Assembly: GCA_900767505.1 (NCBI GenBank)
Contig: CAAFZG010000127.1
Coordinates: 1 to 5,066 of the forward strand
Direction: 5' to 3'
DNA length: 5,066 nucleotides
Origin: Methanomassiliicoccales archaeon
GTDB taxonomy: Archaea > Thermoplasmatota > Thermoplasmata > Methanomassiliicoccales > Methanomethylophilaceae
A model generated the notes under the pieces. It was not told the DNA's origin and did not search any database. It saw only the letters and a program-made list of their open reading frames with translations. Numbering within the stretch: position 1 is the first letter of the stretch; the number at the start of each line of letters is the position of its first letter. The position numbers were made by a program, and so were the translations under genes. Below are positions 1 through 5,066 of this stretch, piece by piece.

Positions 1-1
1 C

Positions 2-706
2 TCCAAGGCCATGGGATGCGAGCGCGGGATCGCCATGGAGTACATGGGCCCCTACGGGGATGTCCCGGGTTTCTGCGATAGGTCCCGTATAGATGTAAGG
101 CCCCGCTTCAACATAGTGGTCCTCGCGGATTCAGAGGGCGATCCCACAGGGATGATACCATTCGGATGCGATCCCGAGAGCGAGGCATACATCTATTCCG
201 AACTGAGGGGCTGCGGATGCATCATCGTCACCGACAGGGTGCCTTACACCAGAGAGATCCGCATGGGGCTCGACAGGTCGGGCGAGGAGTACCTGCTGAT
301 CGAACGCGATTTCCCTATCTCATACAACTCCACCAGGAACGCGAAGATGCAGGATCTGAAGCATGACGGCAAGGTGCTGTCGGCATGCAAGGTCCGTTTC
401 GACAAACAGTGGCTTTTCAGGTTCACCGATCACGAGAAGGCCGAGCGCGTCCGCAGATGGATGAATGTCTCGGATATCGACGAACGGGACCGGGAGTTCA
501 TCGAACTGAGCGCAGGTTCCACAGACATCGTCTCCAATTCGGGGATCGATGTGAGGGAGGCCCTGAGGCTCAAGGAGGTCAGGGATGCCATGGACTCGAA
601 GATGGACCGTCACAGGAGGCTCCTGGCCCGGGAGATAGGCGTCGTCGATTCCGAGCCTGCGGTGATGGGTTACCTCTTCATGTCCGTGCTGAGCATGATG
701 CTCTGA
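2..706 (+). CDS. IS4/IS1634-like DDE transposase, C-terminal part (5' partial, probably degenerate)
   Basis: The frame is open to the left edge, so the true start lies outside; the first ATG in the window (11) has no usable ribosome site. Numbering from that ATG, residues 33-50 (FNIVVLADSEGDPTGMIP) match the beta-strand block that follows the first catalytic Asp in IS1634-type transposases. IIVTDR (71-76) fits the second catalytic Asp, at D75. Residues 183-231 fit the end of the catalytic core: the Y-2-R-3-E-6-K signature of IS4-family enzymes aligns as K188-R191-D195-R202, so only the Arg is kept and the catalytic Glu is Asp. The segment GYLFMSVLSMML matches the conserved hydrophobic helix, but a TGA follows at once where relatives usually continue for tens of residues. 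The family role would be cut-and-paste transposition. No terminal inverted repeat was found. The family call comes from remembered family patterns, not a search; a relic is likelier than an active enzyme. Confidence 0.6.
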   Translation, partial: SKAMGCERGIAMEYMGPYGDVPGFCDRSRIDVRPRFNIVVLADSEGDPTGMIPFGCDPESEAYIYSELRGCGCIIVTDRVPYTREIRMGLDRSGEEYLLIERDFPISYNSTRNAKMQDLKHDGKVLSACKVRFDKQWLFRFTDHEKAERVRRWMNVSDIDERDREFIELSAGSTDIVSNSGIDVREALRLKEVRDAMDSKMDRHRRLLAREIGVVDSEPAVMGYLFMSVLSMML

Positions 707-721
707 CGACCGTCCCGATCA

Positions 722-3562
722 TCACATCTGCGTGTGGAAGTACTCATACAGGTCAGATCTGACCTCGTCCTCCAGTTTGTACTCTATGGTCACCGGTTTG
801 TTATCGTCGAGGAACTGTGAGAAATGGATCTGTCCGAGGTAATAGAACTCCTTGGAACCCTTGTCGTCCTTGTTCTTCCTGATGAACAGGTGGATCTGCA
901 CACCGTTGGTGTCTTCGTTGGAGATCGCCTGCATCCATTCACTTCTGCGGTTCTCCCTCGATTTGGATATCGCGATGAGCGTACCGCGGTTGAAGAAGCG
1001 GTCCTCGTATCTCTGTGATTCCACGACATCGTCGCCTTTCACATAGTTGATGAACACGGGGAATGTGTTCGTATTCCTGTGGAAGAAATACCCTCCGAGG
1101 TTCTGGGCGGTGATGTTCTTGCTCCAGTTGAGGAGTCTGCACACATCCTCGTAAGTGTACCTCATGTTCAGCGTCAGATCCGTGTCCTTGTAGTGCTCGC
1201 GGTAATCGTTCATCCAGTTGTCTTCGGACAGTTCCGCGATCTGGAGGATATGGTCCCTGAACTCCGGTTTTTTCAGCAAGGATTCGAATTCCTTCGATAT
1301 GACATATCTGCTGTCGGTCTCCTCGATCAGTCTCACTTCGTCGGCATAGAATCTTCCGTCAAGGACACAGAGGATGTTGCTGCGGTCCAGATCCACTCCT
1401 GAGGCTCTCAGGTCCTTCTCCAGGTCCTGTGTCCCCTCGAGGAGGAGTTTCAGCGCTACGAACTCATCCTTCCTCATGCCTTTGGCAGCGAACCTCGTGA
1501 TCTGTCTGAGATACATCTCCGATTTCTCATCCAGAACGGCATCGTAGTCCTCGTCCCTCATCGTCTGGAGGAACTTGTGGTAGGTGTCGTATTTGTCCAG
1601 GATGTTCGTCGCATCATATGTTCCGTATTTCCTGAAATCAGTGAGTCTGGGGATATGGCCGAGCTTCATTCTCAGGTTCTTGTAGGATTCCTTGATGATC
1701 TTCGTCTCGGTGAAGTTGGAGCGGTCGATGGATTCGTAGATCTTCTTCCTCGAGATCTCGTCGAAGCTTATCGTGGAGTTCCCGGGTATGATCGAATCGC
1801 CTGTGGACACGGCCCTTCTGGTCTCGGACTTGTTGTAGGAACGGTCGTCGGAAAGGGCCATCGGGATGCTGTAGTTATTCTCGTAGTTGCCGATGAAATC
1901 CAACACCACGACGTACTCCTTGTCGCGGTGATGCCTCAGTCCTCTTCCCAGCTGTTGGATGAAGACGATAGGGGATTTGGTGGGCCTGAGCATGATGACC
2001 TGGTTGATCGCGGGGATGTCGACACCCTCGTTGAACAGGTCCGCGGTGAAGATGTAATCGAGAAGGTAATCGCCCTCATCATCCTCGAGACGCTGTATGC
2101 ATGTATCCACGAACTCCTTTTCCATCTCTCCGGACACCCATGCGGTGCGGAATCCCCTTTTGTTGAACTTGTCCGACAACTGTTCGGCGGCTTTCAGGTC
2201 CCTGCAGAAGACCACTCCCTTCACCCTGTTGCCGCAGTATCCGAAGTAATCCGCATTGGAGATGACGTGTTCGACCCTCTGGTCTATGTGTGCATCGAGG
2301 AAATGGTCGTATTCGTCATCCGATATGCCGTCGAAGGCGAGGTCGGATATACCGAAGTAGTGGAACGGGCAGATGAGCTTGTACTCCATCGCCTCCTTGA
2401 GTCTGATGTCGTATGCTATGTTGTACTCGAACAGACGGTAGATGTCGTAGTCGTCCGTCCTGTCCGGAGTGGCCGTCATCCCGAGGAGGAACTTCGGTTT
2501 GAAGTGGTTGATCACCCTCTGATATGTCTCGGCCCCGGCGTGGTGGACCTCGTCGATCAGGATGTATTCGAACGTCTCCGGAGGGATCCTGCGCAGAACA
2601 TCGGGTTTGGACAGTGTCTGAATGGTGGCGAATGTGCAGTCGGCTCCGAGGTTGTTGATCGAGGAATCGTACTGTTCGATAGTCTCCGTCCCCTCCATGA
2701 CCTTCATGAAGCTCTCCATGCTCTTCCTCAGGATCGGAAGCCTGTGCACGATGTACAGGAACTTCATCCCCGTCTTCCTGGCGTCGAATGCGGACAGATA
2801 GGTCTTCCCCGAACCGGTGGCGGAGATGACCAACGCCCTGTCCCCGCCTTTCGACCTGATCTTCTCTATGGACTCCAGGGCCTCCCTCTGCATCCTGTTG
2901 GGCTGAGGCCTCCCGGTGTTCGGGACGGCAGGTACCTTCCTCTCGGCCAGCTGTCTTCTGAAGAGCTTCTGGTCGTTGTAGATCTCCGAGTACTCCGTTA
3001 TCCATTTCTCGTCGACGATGGTGGCGAGCGAGAAGTTGTGTTCGAACTCGGCCAGGATATCCTTGATTATCTCACCGGACTCCTTCGAGTTGATCTTCAG
3101 GTTCCATTCTATGTTCTCGCACAGCGCACTGTTCGTGAGGTTGCTGCTGCCGATGATCACGTCGTACACGTCACCGTGTCTGAAGATGTAGCATTTGGAA
3201 TGCATGTTGGAGACATCCTCGGTGATGATGCGGACGTCCACGTTGCTGTTCTTGAGAAGTGCCCTCAGGGCATCGGGCTCGGTGAAATTCTGGTATTGGG
3301 ATGCGATGATCCTTCCCTTGATCCCCCTGCGGTCCATGTTCCTGAACTCCTGGGCCAGTGAGTTCACTCCGCCGGAGTTCACGAAGGCCACGGAGAACAT
3401 GAACTCGTCACAGGTCTCCATCTCCTGCTTGATCGATGTGATGACCTTCTCCTTACGTTCCGTGCTGTTGGTGATAAGACGCGGTCTGTAGTCCTCGGAT
3501 GCGATGACGCTCTCGTCGATGTAGCCTCTCTCCAACCCTTTGATGAAGTAATCCTCGATCAT
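722..3562 (-). CDS. PLD nuclease - SF2 DEAD/DEAH helicase - DUF3427 fusion protein
   Basis: A single large protein of about 946 aa. Residue numbers here count from an upstream ATG at 3622. Residues about 45-200 form a PLD/HKD nuclease domain with H141-x-K143 and GSSN (158-161). Only one HKD half is present, so a dimeric active site is expected, as known for BfiI-type PLD nucleases. The helicase core follows: Walker A TGSGKT (269-274), ATIQTL (332-337), DEVHH (357-361), TATP (383-386), then the second RecA lobe with VVFCRD (470-475), NEGVDIPA (531-538) and QQLGRGLR (556-563). Residues about 600-960 fit the DUF3427 region; the best-conserved-looking part is 854-930, with YEDRF at 872-876 and FYYLG at 926-930. 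All catalytic motifs look intact. The start is set at 3562 (M21) because GAGG sits 8 bases upstream and family N-termini begin near here; ATG 3622 has no such site. It acts on DNA by family knowledge. A role in phage or plasmid restriction is inferred, not shown. Confidence 0.9.
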   Translation of the reverse strand: MIEDYFIKGLERGYIDESVIASEDYRPRLITNSTERKEKVITSIKQEMETCDEFMFSVAFVNSGGVNSLAQEFRNMDRRGIKGRIIASQYQNFTEPDALRALLKNSNVDVRIITEDVSNMHSKCYIFRHGDVYDVIIGSSNLTNSALCENIEWNLKINSKESGEIIKDILAEFEHNFSLATIVDEKWITEYSEIYNDQKLFRRQLAERKVPAVPNTGRPQPNRMQREALESIEKIRSKGGDRALVISATGSGKTYLSAFDARKTGMKFLYIVHRLPILRKSMESFMKVMEGTETIEQYDSSINNLGADCTFATIQTLSKPDVLRRIPPETFEYILIDEVHHAGAETYQRVINHFKPKFLLGMTATPDRTDDYDIYRLFEYNIAYDIRLKEAMEYKLICPFHYFGISDLAFDGISDDEYDHFLDAHIDQRVEHVISNADYFGYCGNRVKGVVFCRDLKAAEQLSDKFNKRGFRTAWVSGEMEKEFVDTCIQRLEDDEGDYLLDYIFTADLFNEGVDIPAINQVIMLRPTKSPIVFIQQLGRGLRHHRDKEYVVVLDFIGNYENNYSIPMALSDDRSYNKSETRRAVSTGDSIIPGNSTISFDEISRKKIYESIDRSNFTETKIIKESYKNLRMKLGHIPRLTDFRKYGTYDATNILDKYDTYHKFLQTMRDEDYDAVLDEKSEMYLRQITRFAAKGMRKDEFVALKLLLEGTQDLEKDLRASGVDLDRSNILCVLDGRFYADEVRLIEETDSRYVISKEFESLLKKPEFRDHILQIAELSEDNWMNDYREHYKDTDLTLNMRYTYEDVCRLLNWSKNITAQNLGGYFFHRNTNTFPVFINYVKGDDVVESQRYEDRFFNRGTLIAISKSRENRRSEWMQAISNEDTNGVQIHLFIRKNKDDKGSKEFYYLGQIHFSQFLDDNKPVTIEYKLEDEVRSDLYEYFHTQM

Positions 3563-3570
3563 TTCTGTAG

Positions 3571-3574
3571 CCTC
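3571..3574 (-). promoter_or_regulatory. Ribosome binding site deciding the helicase start
   Basis: On the minus strand GAGG lies 8 bases before the ATG at 3562. The in-frame ATG 60 bases upstream (3622) is preceded by a stretch with no Shine-Dalgarno match. This favours the shorter, 946-residue protein. Confidence 0.5.
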
Positions 3575-3671
3575 GATTTCCGTGAACGAACAGTATCGGA
3601 TGCGACAAGGTCCGTTTCCCATGGCATGATGTCATCGGATATCGGAAAGATGCCGTCGAACCTATGCATCC

Positions 3672-3698
3672 GTCTGATCGTAGGTTCTGTGATCAGAC
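3672..3698. repeat. Hairpin in the helicase leader region (8-bp perfect arms)
   Basis: GTCTGATC (3672-3679) and GATCAGAC (3691-3698) are exact reverse complements around an 11-base loop. It lies 110 bases upstream of the chosen helicase ATG. It would be in that mRNA's leader if transcription starts near 3700 or farther out, or could be a protein-binding dyad. It has no T-run after it on either strand, so a terminator is unlikely. Confidence 0.5.
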
Positions 3699-3711
3699 AC
3701 TCATAGATTCG

Positions 3712-3724
3712 TATAGCAGCTATA
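3712..3724. repeat. 13-base palindrome TATAGC-A-GCTATA
   Basis: The arms TATAGC (3712-3717) and GCTATA (3719-3724) are perfect reverse complements around a single base. It sits 14 bases from the 3672-3698 hairpin. It contains TATA-like sequence on both strands, so it may be an operator, a weak promoter element for the helicase, or both. Confidence 0.4.
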
Positions 3725-3877
3725 ATGGTACCGGTGGCGAGGAGGGAATATCGCCTCTACGATCGATGGATTATGGCGTTTTCGGGCATTCCGATGTCAT
3801 TTCGTTCTATTTTTCTTAGACCTAAAAACCTGCAAAAACGCTATTTTTAAAATTTGTTAATTTACAGATTAGCGGAA

Positions 3878-3903
3878 GGACGAAACGATCTCCGCGTTCG
3901 TCC
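3878..3903. repeat. Inverted repeat GGACGAA / TTCGTCC
   Basis: GGACGAA (3878-3884) and TTCGTCC (3897-3903) form seven perfect pairs around a 12-base loop. The right arm is also part of the larger palindrome at 3897-3941, so as RNA the two stems would exclude each other. Confidence 0.45.
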
Positions 3904-3941
3904 CATATTATAGTAATATATTATTACTATAATAGGGCGAA
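3897..3941. repeat. 45-base near-perfect AT-rich palindrome
   Basis: The core arms TATTATAGTAATA (3906-3918) and TATTACTATAATA (3922-3934) are perfect 13-base reverse complements around TAT. Outward, CCC (3902-3904) pairs with GGG (3935-3937), and TTCG (3897-3900) pairs with CGAA (3938-3941). Single unpaired bases at 3901 and 3905 lie on the left arm. That gives 20 base pairs in all. It is centred 134 bases before the HTH gene. It could be a regulator site, a cruciform or the stem of an RNA; the sequence alone does not decide. Confidence 0.65.
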
Positions 3942-3967
3942 ACACGGCGGAAGCGGTCTGAAATCGT

Positions 3968-4013
3968 GTGTAAAACCACTTTACATGATTTTACAAAATG
4001 TGTAATTTTACAC
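3968..4013. promoter_or_regulatory. Operator-like cluster of TGTAAA/TTTACA boxes
   Basis: TGTAAA (3969-3974) and TTTACA (3980-3985) form a dyad with a 5-base gap. A further TTTTACA lies at 3989-3995, and TGTAA (4001-4005) with TTACA (4008-4012) forms a second dyad with a 2-base gap. The outermost arms, GTGTAAAA (3968-3975) and TTTTACAC (4006-4013), are also perfect reverse complements. The cluster ends 12 bases before the TATA box, where an archaeal regulator could block or assist TBP/TFB binding. Autoregulation by the downstream HTH protein is a natural guess. Confidence 0.5.
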
Positions 4014-4024
4014 GGCAATCAGTC

Positions 4025-4031
4025 TTAAATA
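4025..4031 (+). promoter_or_regulatory. Archaeal TATA box for the HTH-sbcD operon (leaderless)
   Basis: TTAAATA is close to the archaeal TATA consensus. Its centre (4028) is 26 bases before the A of ATG 4054, the usual distance from box to transcription start. Transcription should therefore begin at or within a base or two of the start codon, giving a leaderless mRNA. This fits the lack of a Shine-Dalgarno site before 4054. The upstream BRE match is weak. Confidence 0.7.
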
Positions 4032-4053
4032 CTTAGACCATAATCCCGTCAGC

Positions 4054-4680
4054 ATGGAAAGCACACCATCTTCCACCAACGAGGCGATCAAAAGGAAGCT
4101 TTCGATCTCCGACACCGCCGACGCCCTCGGCGTCTCGCGCCCCACTCTGTACCGTATGATAGAGAGTTACGAGAACGGGGATTACGAGAGCCTCCGCGGA
4201 GACGCGATCCGTCTCTTCGACATCGTCACCCGCGACGACGTCGGTGCCGAGGAGGCGCAGGCGTTCCTCATCAACATGAGGCGCGAGATGAGGGTCCGCA
4301 GCAGCCGTCCCGAGGAGGCCGGAAGGCCCGACCTCGACAGGTCCCTGGTATCCGTGAAGAGGATGGCAGAGGGCGTGGAGAGGCGCGCGTCCCCCGTCCA
4401 TACGCTCTCATGGTCCGGAGAGGATGTCAGAGTGGTGTCGTTCTGCCAGTCCGGACGCTCCATGGTCGTCTTCGACGGTCCGGAGGGGGATTACATTCTG
4501 AGGCTGTGGATGGACATCGGCGGAACCTCCTACAGGATCGCCGAGTACCCCTCGGAGAAGGGAAGGAGGTTCTTCACAGTCTCCGACATCCTCCCGAGGC
4601 CCGGCTACAGGTACGAAGTGGTGTGTAGAACGGATGGAGGCGAGGTCAGCTCCGGCCTTCAGGAGCTCAGATTCAGGTGA
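4054..4680 (+). CDS. Small helix-turn-helix protein with beta-rich C-terminal domain
   Basis: A 208-aa soluble protein, probably a DNA-binding regulator. Residues about 16-37 form a clear helix-turn-helix, with ADALGVSRPTLYRMI as helix-turn-recognition helix, similar to resolvase-like or MerR/HTH_17-type folds. Residues about 48-110 are charged and helical and may dimerise or link the halves. Residues about 116-208 alternate hydrophobic and polar residues like beta strands. The stretch ILPRPGYRYEVVCRTDGGEV (179-198) resembles the last strands of a fibronectin-III-like fold, which is a weak impression. There is no signal peptide or membrane segment. The start is set by the leaderless promoter. 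It is followed after two bases by sbcD and is probably cotranscribed with it, so it may control that operon and itself through the boxes upstream. I do not recognise a named family, and the ligand is unknown. Confidence 0.75.
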   Translation: MESTPSSTNEAIKRKLSISDTADALGVSRPTLYRMIESYENGDYESLRGDAIRLFDIVTRDDVGAEEAQAFLINMRREMRVRSSRPEEAGRPDLDRSLVSVKRMAEGVERRASPVHTLSWSGEDVRVVSFCQSGRSMVVFDGPEGDYILRLWMDIGGTSYRIAEYPSEKGRRFFTVSDILPRPGYRYEVVCRTDGGEVSSGLQELRFR

Positions 4681-4682
4681 TC
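4675..4682 (+). promoter_or_regulatory. Shine-Dalgarno site of sbcD overlapping the upstream stop
   Basis: AGGTGATC complements the archaeal 16S 3' end, and its TGA is the stop codon of the HTH gene. Five bases separate AGG from ATG 4683 and eight separate it from ATG 4686, so either could be the start. The arrangement implies that sbcD translation is coupled to that of the HTH gene. Confidence 0.6.
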
Positions 4683-5066
4683 ATGATGGGAAAGATGAGA
4701 TTCATGCAGGTGTCCGACCTGCATCTCGGGAAGAAGCTGAGGGAGAGGTCCCTGTTCGAAGACCAGGCGTTCATCCTCGACAAGATCGTCAGGACCGCGG
4801 TGGATAACCACGTCGACGGCCTGATCATCGCGGGAGACATATTCGACGACGGTTCCAACACCACATCGGAATCGGTGAACCTGTTCGACAGGTTCCTCAA
4901 CAACCTTGCGGACAATGAGATCGAGACATACATCATCAGCGGGAACCATGATTCCATGGACCGTCTGAACTTCGCATCGAAGTTCTTCGCCATGAAGGGC
5001 ATCCACATAGCCTCCAGGCCGGAGAAGCAGATGTTCAGGTACACCAAGTCCAAGGACGGCCTGACC
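4683..5066 (+). CDS. sbcD: SbcD/Mre11-family DNA double-strand-break nuclease (3' partial)
   Basis: The first 128 residues of a metallophosphoesterase-type nuclease; the frame is still open at the right edge. Metal-binding motifs are in order: D12-L-H14 in SDLHLGKKL, GDIFD (51-55) and GNHD (87-90). The stretch GNHDSMDRLNFASKFF is more like SbcD proteins than classic archaeal Mre11. By family knowledge the Mn-dependent enzyme works with the SbcC/Rad50 ATPase as a 3'-5' exonuclease and hairpin endonuclease on DNA ends, in repair and in cutting palindromes. The partner gene would be expected just beyond the window. The HTH gene ends two bases upstream and supplies the ribosome site. ATGs at 4683, 4686 and 4695 are all in frame; the first two fit the ribosome site best. 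Confidence 0.92.
   Translation, partial: MMGKMRFMQVSDLHLGKKLRERSLFEDQAFILDKIVRTAVDNHVDGLIIAGDIFDDGSNTTSESVNLFDRFLNNLADNEIETYIISGNHDSMDRLNFASKFFAMKGIHIASRPEKQMFRYTKSKDGLT

Larger units (their letters stand above)
3563..4053. other. Divergent intergenic region rich in inverted repeats
   Basis: These 491 bases separate the helicase start (minus) from the HTH gene start (plus). The half next to the helicase is GC-balanced and carries an 8-bp-arm hairpin (3672-3698), a 13-base palindrome (3712-3724) and a small dyad GGCGA/TCGCC (3736-3740 / 3751-3755). From about 3800 it turns AT-rich, with CTATTTTT twice (3807-3814, 3841-3848), a 45-base near-palindrome (3897-3941) and TGTAAA/TTTACA boxes (3969-4012). 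No convincing protein gene, tRNA or rRNA is present. The minus-strand promoter of the helicase must be here. TATA-like candidates on that strand are near 3702-3730 and near 3843-3856, but neither is strong enough to name as the promoter. Confidence 0.7.

Noticed and set aside
2..721. A complete insertion sequence at the left end
   Set aside because: No terminal inverted repeat or target duplication is visible at the right side of the transposase fragment, and the left side is outside the window.
1577..3361. A long open frame of about 594 codons on the plus strand, opposite the helicase gene
   Set aside because: It lies wholly antisense to a protein with intact motifs. Its product is Val/Asp/Leu-rich with no recognisable domain, which is the usual mirror of GC-rich codon bias.
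3766..3819. A 17-codon open frame in the intergenic region, with GAGGAGGG upstream at 3739-3746
   Set aside because: The ribosome-like site is about 19 bases from the ATG, too far, and the peptide is too short and featureless to support a gene.
3563..4053. tRNA, rRNA or CRISPR repeats in the intergenic region
   Set aside because: No cloverleaf with a T-loop, no conserved rRNA segment and no regularly spaced repeats were found by eye. The TGTAAA boxes are too short and irregular for CRISPR.
4182..4463. Minus-strand open frames within the HTH gene
   Set aside because: They are antisense to a well-supported gene with its own promoter, and no start signal or domain is seen.
4659..5053. Minus-strand open frames opposite sbcD
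   Set aside because: The plus strand has three ordered metallophosphoesterase motifs; the antisense products show none.

Overview
The window looks archaeal, most likely a moderately GC-rich (about 55%) Thermoplasmata or Methanomassiliicoccales-type euryarchaeon. The lineage is an inference. It rests on a textbook archaeal TATA box (TTAAATA) spaced for a leaderless transcript, a Shine-Dalgarno site reading AGGTGATC, heavy AGG arginine use, and TGA as the stop of all three complete reading-frame ends. The lineage cannot be fixed without a search.

Layout from left to right. (1) At 2-706 (+) is the C-terminal part of an IS4/IS1634-type DDE transposase, open at the left edge, with an eroded catalytic signature and an early stop. 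(2) At 722-3562 (-), converging on it across only 15 bases, is a large one-protein nuclease-helicase: a PLD (HKD-type) nuclease domain, a superfamily 2 DEAD/DEAH helicase core, and a DUF3427-type C-terminal region. (3) At 3563-4053 is a 491-base divergent intergenic region. It is AT-rich in its right half and unusually full of inverted repeats, including a 45-base near-palindrome and a cluster of TGTAAA/TTTACA boxes. (4) At 4054-4680 (+) is a small helix-turn-helix protein with a beta-rich C-terminal half, read from a promoter that should give a leaderless mRNA. (5) At 4683-5066 (+) is the start of an SbcD/Mre11-family nuclease, two bases behind the regulator, which runs off the right edge.

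How the genes may work together: the HTH gene and sbcD look like one translationally coupled operon, so the HTH protein may control, or respond to, DNA-end processing. The helicase-nuclease is transcribed the other way from the same intergenic region. Its architecture resembles restriction or defence nucleases, and a transposase relic lies on its far side, as is common in accessory islands. The most unusual parts are the nuclease-helicase and the dense dyad structure between the two divergent transcription units. No RNA gene, CRISPR array or complete insertion sequence is visible.
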